Positions 33,660 through 43,091 are shown, counted from the first letter of the stretch. The stretch: DNA of 64,000 bases from Dongia_B sp035539075 (GCA_035539075.1 DATLJB010000038.1:19374-83373), one strand, 5' to 3'. Translations and numbers: made by a program. The notes: a model not told the origin generated them from the letters alone.

Positions 33660-34907
33660 TTACTTGCTGGCAAGCGGCGGTGCCACCTCGTCATGAGCGA
33701 AGGCGGCCCCCCGCGACTCACGCCCGAACAGCGTCAGCACCGCAATGACCACCGCAACGACCCCAACGGTCCAGGCGAGGACCAGGGCGTAATTGTTGTT
33801 GTTGGCCTCGGCGTATTGGGCCTGGAAGACGCCGTTCTTCGACGCCAGAAGGTTGCCAAGCTGATAGACGACGCCTGGAAAGGTGCCGCGTATCGCATCC
33901 GGCGACAATTCGTTGAGATAGACCGGAATGACGCCCCAGGCACCCTGCACCGCAACCTGCATCAGGAAGGCGCCGATCGCCAGCGTAACTGGCGAGGTCG
34001 AGAAGGCCCAAAGCGGAATAACCGGCAAGGCAAGCAAGGCGGCAATAATAATCGCCCATCGGCGCCCGATCCGCTGGGACAAGGCGCCGAAAGCGAGGCC
34101 GCCAACGATCGCACCGATATTATAGACGATGGCGATGGCGCTGATGGTCTGCGTGTCGAACTGCAACTGGACCTTGAGGAAGGTCGGATAGAGGTCCTGT
34201 GTGCCATGGCTGAAGGAATTGAAAGCCGTCATGAGCAGAACCGCGAAGACCAGCAATCCCAGATGCCGCTGGAGAATCGCGCCGATGCCGATCTTGGTCG
34301 ATGCCTGCCGGCGGGCGACGAAAGCCGGCGACTCATCCACCTGACGACGGATATAGAGAACCAGCAGCGCCGGCAAGGCGCCAACCATGAACATGCCGCG
34401 CCAGCCGATATGATCGAGCAGCAACCAGTTGGCGACCGAAGCCAATAGATAGCCGGAGGGATAGCCGGCCTGCAAAAGGCCGGAAATGACGCCGCGGGTC
34501 TTCGCTGGAATGGTTTCCATGGCGAGGGAGGCGCCCACCCCCCATTCACCGCCCATGGCGATACCGTAGATGGCGCGCAGGATCAGCAGCGCGGTCAGGC
34601 TCGGCGCAAAGCCGGAGGCGAATTCGACTGCGGAATACAGCAGCACATCGACCATCAATACGGGGCGCCGGCCGAACCGGTCGGCGGCGAGACCGAAGAT
34701 CAGGGCTCCTACCGGCCGCAGCGCCAGGGTCACGAAGAGCGCCTCGGCAACGGCGGAGACGCCGGTAGTGAACTCGTTGGCAATGTCCTTCAGCACGAAG
34801 ACCATGATGAAGAAATCAAAGGCATCCAATGTCCAGCCGAGATAGCTGGCCAGCACGGCGCTGCGCTGCTTGGGTGTCAGACTGCGCAAATCCGACATGA
34901 TCGACAT
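33660..34907 (-). CDS. MFS transporter, SHS/NanT-like carboxylate family
   Basis: The 415-residue protein has twelve predicted membrane helices. The MFS motif between helices 2 and 3 reads GLAADRFGRRPVLMVD, and the second-half equivalent is GALSQRIGRRWAI. The start region SYLGWTLDAFDFFIMVFVLKD and AMGGEWGVGASLAMETIP are typical of the sialate/lactate-type (SHS) and metabolite:H+ symporters. The solute is not known. ATG 34907 follows AGGGG. It is likely co-transcribed with the aldo-keto reductase downstream. Confidence 0.87.
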   Translation of the reverse strand: MSIMSDLRSLTPKQRSAVLASYLGWTLDAFDFFIMVFVLKDIANEFTTGVSAVAEALFVTLALRPVGALIFGLAADRFGRRPVLMVDVLLYSAVEFASGFAPSLTALLILRAIYGIAMGGEWGVGASLAMETIPAKTRGVISGLLQAGYPSGYLLASVANWLLLDHIGWRGMFMVGALPALLVLYIRRQVDESPAFVARRQASTKIGIGAILQRHLGLLVFAVLLMTAFNSFSHGTQDLYPTFLKVQLQFDTQTISAIAIVYNIGAIVGGLAFGALSQRIGRRWAIIIAALLALPVIPLWAFSTSPVTLAIGAFLMQVAVQGAWGVIPVYLNELSPDAIRGTFPGVVYQLGNLLASKNGVFQAQYAEANNNNYALVLAWTVGVVAVVIAVLTLFGRESRGAAFAHDEVAPPLASK

Positions 34908-35041
34908 GGTTTGTCCCCTGAAGAGTTTTTTGCGGTCGGGCATGGGAAGAGGTCGAAGGGTGCGACTGCACCGGCTATAACACTAGCGCCCCGGCTGTGT
35001 TCCGCAAGTATCAATACTCGGGGATAGTGTCTTCGACGCCC

Positions 35042-35083
35042 GGCCGACGCGCTCAGGCCGACGCGCTCGGGCTAGCGTGCTCA
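35042..35083. repeat. three 14-bp tandem units
   Basis: GGCCGACGCGCTCA, GGCCGACGCGCTCG and the diverged GGCTAGCGTGCTCA lie head to tail in the non-coding gap between the MFS start and the methyltransferase-like gene end. No function is evident. Confidence 0.7.
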
Positions 35084-35117
35084 GGCCGGAATCCCTTGAG
35101 CGGCGCCCCTTCCTCCC

Positions 35118-35666
35118 TCAGGCACCACTCCCGCCGGCCTGGACGGCGGCGCGGCGCCGCTGGCCCAGGCTAGCCGCCTCAACCTGCAAACGTAGCCGCA
35201 GCACCAGGAGGTTGGCCGCCGAGAAGGCCAGGGCCAGTGGCCAACTGCCGAGAGCCAGCGGCAGAAGGGCTATTTCCATGACGACAATAAGGTAATTGGG
35301 GTGCGGCAAGTAGCGATAGGGACCGCGGCGGACCAGCGCCGCATCCGGTACGACAATGATGCGTGTCGTCCAGAAGCGGCCGAGGCTCGCCATGACCCAA
35401 AGGCGCAAGGGTTGCAGCAGGATATAGGCCAGCGCTGCTTCCGGCACCCAAAGCGCGCGGCCATTGAACCACCGGAGCCATAACGTCAGGAGCCAGAGAC
35501 TATGCAGTGCGACCAGCAGCGGATAATGCCGCTGTCCGATCTCATAGCCGCCGGATGCAAGCAGACGCCGGGTATTGCGCCGGGCGATCACCAGCTCGGC
35601 CAGACGCTGCGCGGTAACGAACAATAGCAGCAGTGGGAGGGCGACGTTGCCGGCAGATTGAAGCAT
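35118..35666 (-). CDS. isoprenylcysteine carboxyl methyltransferase-like membrane protein (BpsB/SrsB-like)
   Basis: The 182-residue membrane protein ends its catalytic region with LVRRGPYRYLPHPNYLIVVMEI, the SAM-binding core of the ICMT/phospholipid methyltransferase fold. Its ATG directly abuts the TGA of the type III polyketide synthase gene, so they are translationally coupled. In Bacillus (bpsA-bpsB) and Streptomyces (srsA-srsB) the same pairing makes O-methylated alkylpyrones or alkylresorcinols. The likely role is methylation of the polyketide in the membrane. Confidence 0.85.
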   Translation of the reverse strand: MLQSAGNVALPLLLLFVTAQRLAELVIARRNTRRLLASGGYEIGQRHYPLLVALHSLWLLTLWLRWFNGRALWVPEAALAYILLQPLRLWVMASLGRFWTTRIIVVPDAALVRRGPYRYLPHPNYLIVVMEIALLPLALGSWPLALAFSAANLLVLRLRLQVEAASLGQRRRAAVQAGGSGA

Positions 35667-36797
35667 TCATGCCTCCAGCAGCTGGAAGCCCGCCGAGAAT
35701 CCCGGACCGAGGGCCGAGATCAGTTGCCGGCCCTGTATCCCCCGGCGCAATTGGCGCTCGAGCACGAAGATAACCGTTACCGCCGACATATTGCCGAAGT
35801 CGCGCAACACGTCGCGTGCCTCGCTCATGCCGCCTCGCGGCAGCTCGAAAACATCCTCCAATGCGTCCAGCACCTTCATGCCGCCCGGATGACAGATGAA
35901 GCCGTCAAGATCGGTAAAGCGCAGGCCATGTTCGGCGAGGAAATCATCGACCGCCGCACGCATATCCTGGCGGACCAAGGTTGGAATATCGCGCGAGAAG
36001 AGAACGCCAAGACCGTCATCGGCGACGCGCCAGCCCATCACGTCGAGGGAATTGTGCCAGGTATGCATGCCGGCCGCAGTCAGCCGCGGTCCCTGTGAAC
36101 CCGGCCTTCCCAGCACCATGGCGGCCGCACCGTCGCCGAACAGCGCCGAGGCGACGATATTGCTGTTCGACATATCGCCTTGACGAAAGGTCAGGGCGCA
36201 AAGCTCGACAATCAGCAACAGCGTATCGCCCTCCGGATGGACCCTGGCGATATCGGCGGCGTGACTGAGGCCGACCGTACCGCCGGCACAACCGAGGCCG
36301 AAAATCGGCAGCCGCCGGATATTCGGGGACAGGCCCAGCTCATTCATGATCATGGCATCGAGAGCCGGCGTGGCGATGCCTGTCGTCGAGATGGTAACCA
36401 CGTTGGCGATATCTTCCTTACCCCTCCCGGCCCGATCCAAGGCATCGAGAGCGGCTTGCTTCAGCAGCGCGAGTGCGTGTTCCAGGTAGAGGCGATTGCG
36501 TTCCTCCCAACCATGCGGCACGCGATACCAGTCAAGCGGGACGCAGGAATGGCGGCGCTCGATGCCCGCATGATCGAAAACCGGCATCAGGCGCGCGAGC
36601 TCGGAACGTTGCGGATCGAAAAGCAAGGGTGCGATGGCGGCCACTTCGGACTGTCGCAATGAAAAGGGCGGCACCGCCGTGGCAACCGACAGGATGGTCG
36701 GCGCCAGTTCCAGGTCGAAAGAGGCGCCGACACTGTGAGGATGCGGGCGATGTGTTGGACGCCGCCTCAATGCGGCTCGCGTGGATTGTATCGTCAT
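35667..36797 (-). CDS. type III polyketide synthase (chalcone/stilbene synthase family)
   Basis: This thiolase-fold enzyme of about 376 residues extends a fatty acyl or other starter CoA with malonyl-CoA. The triad is visible: Cys170 in FGLGCAGGTVGL, His303 in GFICHPGGMK and Asn336 in DFGNMSAVT. The ATG at 36797 is used, but an in-frame GTG at 36818 is also possible, as neither has a clear ribosome site. The coupled methyltransferase gene and a divergent drug-type exporter suggest a lipid-like secondary metabolite (alkylpyrone or alkylresorcinol) that may be exported. Starter specificity cannot be read from the sequence. Confidence 0.92.
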   Translation of the reverse strand: MTIQSTRAALRRRPTHRPHPHSVGASFDLELAPTILSVATAVPPFSLRQSEVAAIAPLLFDPQRSELARLMPVFDHAGIERRHSCVPLDWYRVPHGWEERNRLYLEHALALLKQAALDALDRAGRGKEDIANVVTISTTGIATPALDAMIMNELGLSPNIRRLPIFGLGCAGGTVGLSHAADIARVHPEGDTLLLIVELCALTFRQGDMSNSNIVASALFGDGAAAMVLGRPGSQGPRLTAAGMHTWHNSLDVMGWRVADDGLGVLFSRDIPTLVRQDMRAAVDDFLAEHGLRFTDLDGFICHPGGMKVLDALEDVFELPRGGMSEARDVLRDFGNMSAVTVIFVLERQLRRGIQGRQLISALGPGFSAGFQLLEA

Positions 36798-37169
36798 CGT
36801 TTGAATTGGACCTTGCACGAAGCTGTTAACATTGAGGCGGCGCGAGAGGACGGCCGTAGAGCATCAAGATGATGCTTCTCTTCTAATGTTCAATGTGACA
36901 TTTCCGATGACATGATCCGCAAAATTACCTTCTGTCGAACAGGGAATAAAGCCATGGACGACGCGGTCATCTCTGAATGTCTGCTGTCGCCTGATGTGCC
37001 GCTTTCTCTTCAATCAGGCGAAGCGCGCGATCATCTATGTCCTCCCATAACTTGTTCGCTGTCGGAACTCTTACAAGAGGCTTTGCCGGAACGGGCCGAC
37101 CAGATGTGATGATCCGCCGGGATGAAACGCGGATCATCGCTTGCGAAGAACGAGAAAGCAGGTACTGAC
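36798..37169. other. divergent promoter region between type III PKS and MFS exporter, 372 bp
   Basis: This region holds promoters for both directions. An AT-richer stretch at about 36870-36960 is the likeliest promoter area, and TGACAT occurs twice 12 bp apart near 36896-36913. A 31-bp palindrome lies at the right end (listed separately). One 65-codon open frame at 36912-37109 and an opposing one have no recognisable similarity, and I do not call them genes. Confidence 0.4.
37108..37138 (+). promoter_or_regulatory. 10-bp perfect inverted repeat before the DHA2 exporter gene
   Basis: GATGATCCGC, an 11-base loop, then GCGGATCATC. It ends 31 bp before the preferred GTG start of the exporter gene. 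It could be an operator for a TetR-like or other regulator not encoded here, or a leader hairpin. Confidence 0.5.
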
Positions 37170-38789
37170 GTGCAAGAAGAACCATCAGTCGATGCCATCA
37201 GCCATACCGAGCATTCCGCCGGAGCCATCGCCGTCTGGCTGGGTTTTTCGGCGCTGTGCCTCGGCATGTTCATGGCGGTTCTCGACATACAGATCGTCGC
37301 GACATCACTGCCCGACATCCAATCCGGGCTCGGCATCGCGCCGTCGCAGATGAGCTGGATTCAGACCGCCTATCTGATCGCCGAGATCATCACCATCCCG
37401 CTGACGGGGAGACTGACGCGCATCTTCGGGCTCAGATATCTCGGCATCGGCGCGGTCATCGGCTTTGCCTGCGCCTCAGCGCTTTGCGCTGCCAGCAGCG
37501 GCTTCCTCAGCCTTGTCATTGGCCGCATTCTGCAAGGCCTTGCCGGCGGATGTCTGATACCAGCGGTCTTCTCCGCGGTCTTTCTGATATTTCCGGATCG
37601 CCGACAGGCCCTCGCCACCGGGATCGCCGGCAGCGTGGCGGTTCTTGCGCCTGCCATCGGACCGCTGATCGGCGGCTGGATCACCGACACCTATTCATGG
37701 CACTGGCTGTTCCTGATCAACATCGCCCCGGCAGTGATCGCGTCCCTCGTCGTGTTCTTCTGCTTCTCCGCGCGGCCGGTCACCTGGTCGGAATGGCGCC
37801 GCCTCGACTGGACGGGCGTCGCCATGATGGCGGTGTCGCTCGCTTGTCTGGAGATAGCTCTGAAGCAGGCGCCACAGCTTGGTTGGCTGGCCCCGCCCGT
37901 TCTACCCCTGTGGCTTGGCGTCGTTATTCCAGGCGTGCTGTTTTGCCGGCGGAGCTGGCGTTCGCCCTACCCGGTCGTTGATCTACACCTGTTGCGCCGG
38001 GCCGATTACGCCACCGGCTGCTGCTTAAGTTTCATTCTCGGCATCGGCCTGTTCGGCGCGTCTTTCCTGATGCCGGTCTTCCTGGGTTTTGTCCGCCTGC
38101 ATAGCGCTTTCGAGATCGGCCAGGTCATGCTGGTTACCGGCATTGCGCAATTACTGATTGCCCCGGCTGCGGTCTGGCTCGAACGCCGTCATGACCGTCG
38201 CTTCCTGTCGCCTTATCACCTGAGCCTCGCCGGCTTCCTGGCCCTGGCAATCGGGCTGGGCCTCAGCGCTTTTTCCACTTTCGCCAGCGATTTCGACCAG
38301 ATGTTCTGGCCACAGGTCCTGCGCGGCGTTGCCTTCATGTTCTGCCTGCTGCCACCGACGCGCCTCGCCCTCGACGGCCTGCCGGCCGCCGTCGTCGCCG
38401 ATGGCAGCGCGCTGTTCAATCTTATGCGCAATCTGGGCGGCGCCATCGGCCTTGCGGTGATCGACACGATCATCTGGCAGCGGGCGCCGGCCGAAGCGCA
38501 TCACCTGGTGACCCGCCTGCTGGCCGGCGACGCGGCGGCGGCGCGATTCGTCGGGCTTGATACCGATCGCTTTGTCGGCAAGCCCATCACCATGCCGGAT
38601 CAGGCGACCCAGGAGCTGCTGCGACCTGCCATCGAACGGGCCGGCCTGGTCATGGCAATCAACGAAGCCTGGGCCGTGATCGCCATTGCAGCCCTGATGG
38701 GCGCGGCGATCGCCTGCCTGATGGCTTTGGGGAGGCGGGCCGACAAAAATTTTGCCGAATCACCGGCTGCGACTCGGGAGCATGCGTGA
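37170..38789 (+). CDS. DHA2 family MFS drug/metabolite exporter
   Basis: The product has 539 residues from GTG 37170, where AGCAGG precedes. ATG 37122 is an alternative that falls inside a hairpin loop. Fourteen membrane helices are predicted. The N-terminal LCLGMFMAVLDIQIVATSLP is the antiporter motif of EmrB/QacA-type proteins, and SWIQTAYLIAEIITIPLTG and GGCLIPAVFSAVF follow the family closely. No membrane-fusion partner (EmrA) is adjacent. It is divergent from the type III PKS pair, so export of that product is a reasonable guess, not shown. Confidence 0.9.
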   Translation: MQEEPSVDAISHTEHSAGAIAVWLGFSALCLGMFMAVLDIQIVATSLPDIQSGLGIAPSQMSWIQTAYLIAEIITIPLTGRLTRIFGLRYLGIGAVIGFACASALCAASSGFLSLVIGRILQGLAGGCLIPAVFSAVFLIFPDRRQALATGIAGSVAVLAPAIGPLIGGWITDTYSWHWLFLINIAPAVIASLVVFFCFSARPVTWSEWRRLDWTGVAMMAVSLACLEIALKQAPQLGWLAPPVLPLWLGVVIPGVLFCRRSWRSPYPVVDLHLLRRADYATGCCLSFILGIGLFGASFLMPVFLGFVRLHSAFEIGQVMLVTGIAQLLIAPAAVWLERRHDRRFLSPYHLSLAGFLALAIGLGLSAFSTFASDFDQMFWPQVLRGVAFMFCLLPPTRLALDGLPAAVVADGSALFNLMRNLGGAIGLAVIDTIIWQRAPAEAHHLVTRLLAGDAAAARFVGLDTDRFVGKPITMPDQATQELLRPAIERAGLVMAINEAWAVIAIAALMGAAIACLMALGRRADKNFAESPAATREHA

Positions 38790-38862
38790 GAACGACTTGC
38801 AGTGGCCACGCCGCCTGCATACTCTCGTTGTGGTTAATGCCAATCGAGCTGCGAGTCGGATC

Positions 38863-39561
38863 GTGTCAGAGACAATTCTGGTCACCGGATTTGAGCCTTT
38901 CGGCGGCATCGTCGGCAACCCGACCATGGATATCGTGGCGGCGCTGCATGGTGGCCGCGTCGACGGTCGGCAAGTCGTCGGCCGTATCTTGCCGGTCGTC
39001 TATGACGGCCATCGAGAACGGCTTAAGAGCCTGATGGACGAAGTCGATCCCGCCCTCGTCATCGGCTTCGGACTCGATTTAAATGCCGAGAACATTCGGG
39101 TGGAAACCTGCGCCGTCAATCGTGCGCATTTCGACATAGCCGATAATGCCGGCGCTTTGCTCCGGGACGCGGAGATCCATGCCGGGGGGCCGTCATATCG
39201 CATCTCGACCTTCCCGGCAGACGAAATCTGCGCGGCCCTGGCGATGGCCGGGATCGCCGCCGAGCAATCCGGTGATGCCGGACGTTATCTCTGCAACGCA
39301 ACGCTGTTCCACCTGCTTGAACTCTCCGCCAAGAAGCCTGCACCTGCGCTTTGCGGATTCATTCATGTGCCGCCCTCGACTGAGCAGCGCGCGGCGAGCC
39401 AGGACGATCGCCTGGATACCGGACGGGCGATGCCGCTGGCGACGATGGTTCAAGCGGCGCGCTTGATCTTGCGCGAAACCTCGGCCGCTGCGCGCCGTGA
39501 TCTCGCTGCCGCGCGCCCGGAATGGCGGGCAAGCGCCCCCCTGCAAATGGCGCTGCGTTAG
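38863..39561 (+). CDS. pcp: pyroglutamyl-peptidase I family protein
   Basis: This C15 cysteine peptidase of about 232 residues removes N-terminal pyroglutamate. It has the family start ILVTGFEPFGG and NP, then IGFGLDLNAENIRVETCAVN for the substrate and Glu region, Cys in AGRYLCNATLFHLLE and His in GFIHVPP. The GTG at 38863 is the best start by alignment with MxxILVTGFEPFGG. Two upstream in-frame ATGs overlap or lie near the exporter end and add non-conserved residues. The C-terminus is about 15 residues longer than usual. It is a cytosolic peptidase, 73 bp after the exporter gene. Confidence 0.86.
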   Translation: MSETILVTGFEPFGGIVGNPTMDIVAALHGGRVDGRQVVGRILPVVYDGHRERLKSLMDEVDPALVIGFGLDLNAENIRVETCAVNRAHFDIADNAGALLRDAEIHAGGPSYRISTFPADEICAALAMAGIAAEQSGDAGRYLCNATLFHLLELSAKKPAPALCGFIHVPPSTEQRAASQDDRLDTGRAMPLATMVQAARLILRETSAAARRDLAAARPEWRASAPLQMALR

Positions 39562-39863
39562 GCAGTTGGCCGGCAAAACATCGGCATCTCGCCGTCATCG
39601 CCAATCCCAAAAAAGCCGCTAAAATCCTATTTAAAATCCGCCACCACAGTGTGCCGGAGTTAATGATTTCTTCTAAACTTTGGATTACACATGTGTCCAA
39701 TTAAGAAAGGGCCTCGCCGCTTTGGCCCTTCGCTGTGATGACAGCGACAAGCCTTGTTGGGGTAGGCAGCGGCTTCCGTGCCAGCAAACCATGCCGTCCA
39801 TAAAGCCAATCCACGGCGTCATGATGCAGAAGAGTTCGGTACAGCAGCGGGGTTTTTGAATCG
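39562..39863. other. intergenic region with hairpin, 302 bp
   Basis: This AT-richer spacer lies between pcp and a methyltransferase gene. A hairpin AAGGGCC / GGCCCTT with a 10-base loop lies at 39707-39730, without a good T-run. A 10-bp palindrome ACACATGTGT is at 39687-39696. Both could belong to the promoter of the methyltransferase gene. A 62-codon open frame on the minus strand here is not supported. Confidence 0.4.
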
Positions 39864-40811
39864 ATGGCCAAGTCGGGGATCAGTTTCAAGGCCAGATTGC
39901 GCGCCTGGTGGGAGGGTTACGAGGCGACCCCTGAGGCCGAGTTGGAGGAGATCCGGCGCCAACGTAAAACACCGCGCCTGAAAATTCCTGAGGCGGAGAA
40001 TCCGCTGGCCGTCACGCCGCTCGCCGACTGGGAAACCCCTCGCATCCGCGTTGCACAGCTCGTCTGGGGGGCCGGCTTCGATAAACCCGGTGGTCCGCCG
40101 CATGTGCTGAATCTGGTGAAGCCGTTCGGGCTCGATCCCAGCAAGAGCATGATGGACTTCGGCACGGGCCTTGGCGGCGCGTCGCGCGCGATCAGCAAGG
40201 AATATGACGTCTGGGTCACCGGCTATGAAGGCGATGCGGAGCTTTCCCGGGCCGGCAAGCAGCTTTCCCTTATAGCCGGCCTCGACCGCAAGGCCGACAT
40301 ACAGCGCTATGTGCCTGGTGAATTCGATGTCGCACCGAACAGCTTCGACTGCATCCTGTCCCACGAGGCGCTACACGTCTTTGAAAGCAAATATGACATC
40401 CTGTCATCCTTGCAGAAGGGCCTGAAGTCGCGCGGCCAATTGTCGATGACCGATTTCGTGCTGGGGGAAGGCATCTCGCCCAAGGATTCACGGTTGAGCG
40501 CGTTCCAGGCGACGCCGCTGGACCTTTGGCGGCCGGATCAATACGAGCAGCGCCTCGGCGAGGTCAATCTCGACCTTCGCATCAGCGAGGACATCACCGA
40601 GAGCTATCGCAAGATGATCCTGCAAGGCTGGATGAACTTCGCCCAAGGCGACCAGCACACCTTTGCCACGGCGAAGGCGCATCCCGGCGCCGTGATCGCC
40701 GAACTCAACCTCTGGACCAAGCGCCTGGAAGCGATGGAACAGGGCTTGCTGCGCGTGGTCCGGTTCTATGCCATCAAGAAGGCCGGCGCCAAGCTGATGT
40801 CCGACTGGTAA
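39864..40811 (+). CDS. SAM-dependent methyltransferase
   Basis: This 315-residue class I methyltransferase has motif I SMMDFGTGLGGASRAIS, an acidic residue at the end of strand 2 (GYEGDAEL) and a later motif SFDCILSHEALHVF. The N-terminal 60 residues are helical and specific to its subgroup. The C-terminal KMILQGWMNFAQGDQHTFA resembles small-molecule N- or C-methyltransferases of the type 11 fold. The substrate is unknown. It is convergent with an aldo-keto reductase gene 18 bp downstream. Confidence 0.82.
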   Translation: MAKSGISFKARLRAWWEGYEATPEAELEEIRRQRKTPRLKIPEAENPLAVTPLADWETPRIRVAQLVWGAGFDKPGGPPHVLNLVKPFGLDPSKSMMDFGTGLGGASRAISKEYDVWVTGYEGDAELSRAGKQLSLIAGLDRKADIQRYVPGEFDVAPNSFDCILSHEALHVFESKYDILSSLQKGLKSRGQLSMTDFVLGEGISPKDSRLSAFQATPLDLWRPDQYEQRLGEVNLDLRISEDITESYRKMILQGWMNFAQGDQHTFATAKAHPGAVIAELNLWTKRLEAMEQGLLRVVRFYAIKKAGAKLMSDW

Positions 40812-40829
40812 AGGCCGGCTGCGCTTCTT

Positions 40830-41813
40830 CTACCAGCGCTGATGCACGTGTTGGCGGATATAGCTGTCATAAATCGCGGCGATCGCCTGCATTTGCGCCG
40901 CACTGAGCGGCGCCAGAGAAGCGGCGGCGACATTATCGGCGGCTTGCTGCGCATTCTTGGCGCCCGGGATGACCGTCGTCACCGCATCGAACATCAAGAT
41001 CCAGCGTAGCGCCCATTGCGCCATGGAAGCGCCCTGCGGCACCAGCGGCCGCAGAGCCTCGACGGCAGCCAGGCCGACCTCGTAGGGCACGCCGGAGAAG
41101 GTTTCGCCGACATCGAAGGCCTCACCATGGCGATTGAACTGGCGGTGATCAGCGGGATCGAAGACCGTATCGGCGCGCAGCTTGCCGGTCAGCAGGCCGC
41201 TGGCCAAGGGCACGCGCGCGACGATGCCGACCTGCTTCTGCTTCGCCAGCGCAAAGAGCCTTTCCGCCGGGCGCGGGCGGAACATGTTGAAGATGATCTG
41301 AATGCTGGCAATCGGATAATCCAACGCCTTGATGGCTTCATCGATCTTTTCGACGCTGACGCCGTAACCGCGCAGCTTGCCGGCGGCGACCAGGCGATCG
41401 AGACCGGCGAAGATTTCCGGCCGGCTGTAGACCTCGGTCGGCGGGCAATGCAGTTGCAGAAGATCGAGCCGCTCCGCCTGCAGATTGCGCAGTGAATCCT
41501 CGATATAGCCGGTCAGGGCCTCCACTGTATAACCGGCCGAGACATGCGGCGAAATCTTGCGGCCGGCCTTGGTCGCGACGATGACATCGGGATGGCCACG
41601 CGCCGCCAGCACCTTGGCGATCAGCTTTTCCGAGCGGCCATTGCCATAGACATCCGCTGTATCGATGAAGGTGACGCCTCGGTCGAGCGCCTCGTTCAGG
41701 GCCGCTTCGGCATCGCGGTCCGACACGTCGCCCCAGCTGCCGCCGATGGCCCAGGCGCCGAAACCGATCGCCGACACCTGCCAGCCGGCCCTGCCGAATG
41801 TCCGCTTTTCCAT
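40830..41813 (-). CDS. aldo-keto reductase
   Basis: This 327-residue NAD(P)H-dependent TIM-barrel reductase begins MEKRTFGRAGWQVSAIGFGA. It shows the tetrad regions FIDTADVYGNGRSEKLI (Asp and Tyr), IVATKAGRK (Lys) and LLQLHCPP (His). The C-terminal cofactor loop is TTVIPGAKNAQQAADNVAAA. It belongs to the AKR11/AKR12-like bacterial groups. The substrate is unknown. It lies downstream of the quinone-oxidoreductase-like gene on the same strand with a 155-bp gap. Confidence 0.9.
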   Translation of the reverse strand: MEKRTFGRAGWQVSAIGFGAWAIGGSWGDVSDRDAEAALNEALDRGVTFIDTADVYGNGRSEKLIAKVLAARGHPDVIVATKAGRKISPHVSAGYTVEALTGYIEDSLRNLQAERLDLLQLHCPPTEVYSRPEIFAGLDRLVAAGKLRGYGVSVEKIDEAIKALDYPIASIQIIFNMFRPRPAERLFALAKQKQVGIVARVPLASGLLTGKLRADTVFDPADHRQFNRHGEAFDVGETFSGVPYEVGLAAVEALRPLVPQGASMAQWALRWILMFDAVTTVIPGAKNAQQAADNVAAASLAPLSAAQMQAIAAIYDSYIRQHVHQRW

Positions 41814-41968
41814 CGCCGCACCTCTCTGCCAATGATTGATATGGGATATTTAACGCCTGAACCGAGGCGCTACCAGCCCGACGCAGCCCGCGCGCAACGG
41901 CATGGAGCTGCAGCGCCGGCGTGCCACGCCACGACCGCCGGTTCCGGATCACGCAATGAGGCCGGCTG

Positions 41969-42982
41969 TCAGAATCCACCGAGCACGATCTTGCCGATCG
42001 ACTTGCCGCTTTCCAGCAAGGCATGGGCCTTGATGAGGTTCGCGGCGTTGATGGTGCCGAAATTTTCCGCGAGCGTGGTCTTGATGACTCCTTTGTCGAC
42101 CAGATCGGCGATCTCGTTGAGGATGTCGTGCTGGCGGCTGATATCCGGCGTTGCATATAGCGCGCGGGTATACATCAGTTCCCAGTGCAGCGAGGCGCTC
42201 TTGCGCTTCAGCATCCTGACGTCGATCGGTTCCGGATCGTCGATCAGGCCGACCTTGCCCTGCGGCGCGATGGCGGCAGTGATGCCTTCCCAATGCTTGT
42301 CGCTGGCATTGGTGGAGAAGATGTAGTCGACGACATCGATGCTGATCCGCGCGAGCTCCGCCGGCAATGCCTTGGTGTGGTCGATGACGTGATGCGCCCC
42401 GCGCTCCTTGACCCAGGCGATCGTTTCCGGTCGCGAAGCGGTGGCAATCACGGTGAGTTCGGTCAATTGCCGCGCCAGCTGGATGGCGATCGAGCCGACA
42501 CCGCCGGCGCCGCCGATGATCAGCAGCTTCTTGCCCCGGCTGGCGCTGCCGCGGGCAATGCCCAGCCGGTCGAACAGCATTTCATAGGCCGTCAGGGCCG
42601 TCAGCGGCAAAGCCGCCGCCGACAGCGCATCGAGGCTACGCGGCTTGTGCCCGACAATGCGGGCATCGACCACCTGGTATTCGGCATTGCTGCCGGGGCG
42701 ATTGAGATCGCCGGCGTAGAAAACCTCGTCGCCCGGCCGGAACGAGGTGACGGCGGAACCAATCGCCTCCACCGTGCCGACAGCATCCCAACCCAGCACC
42801 ACCGGCGCTTCGGCCGTACCCTGGCGGCCCTTCCGCACCTTGTAGTCGACGGGATTGACGGAGATCGCCGCCACTTTGACCAGCAGGTCCTGCGGTCCCG
42901 GCGCCGGCTTCGGCAAGTCGAGATCCTGCAGGGCGCCGGGTTCCTGGATCGGGCGGCTGGTCACATATCCGACGGCTTTCAT
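41969..42982 (-). CDS. zinc-type alcohol dehydrogenase family / quinone oxidoreductase-like protein
   Basis: This 337-residue MDR-superfamily oxidoreductase has the N-terminal catalytic domain SVNPVDYKVRKG, then VLGWDAVGTVEAIGSAV. The Rossmann NADPH site is LIIGGAGGVGSIAIQLARQL. The catalytic zinc ligands of true alcohol dehydrogenases are missing, so it is of the zinc-independent quinone-reductase type despite the usual family name. It is divergent from a LysR gene with a GAAAT-N11-ATTTC site between them, so it is a probable target of that regulator. Role in quinone or electrophile reduction is inferred. Confidence 0.88.
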   Translation of the reverse strand: MKAVGYVTSRPIQEPGALQDLDLPKPAPGPQDLLVKVAAISVNPVDYKVRKGRQGTAEAPVVLGWDAVGTVEAIGSAVTSFRPGDEVFYAGDLNRPGSNAEYQVVDARIVGHKPRSLDALSAAALPLTALTAYEMLFDRLGIARGSASRGKKLLIIGGAGGVGSIAIQLARQLTELTVIATASRPETIAWVKERGAHHVIDHTKALPAELARISIDVVDYIFSTNASDKHWEGITAAIAPQGKVGLIDDPEPIDVRMLKRKSASLHWELMYTRALYATPDISRQHDILNEIADLVDKGVIKTTLAENFGTINAANLIKAHALLESGKSIGKIVLGGF

Positions 42983-43091
42983 CTTCGCTCTCCTTGCTGG
43001 CGGGTCAGGGTCATCAGGCGGCCGGGATTATTCAACGGTTGAGGGCCGCGGCTTCTCCCGCTTGAAAGATGAGAGGGCGAGATCAATATTA

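Noticed and set aside
36912..37109. 65-codon open frame in the PKS/exporter spacer
   Set aside because: It has no ribosome site or family similarity, and its end overlaps the 31-bp palindrome region.
39701..39889. 62-codon minus-strand frame before the methyltransferase gene
   Set aside because: It overlaps the methyltransferase start and has no recognisable similarity or ribosome site.
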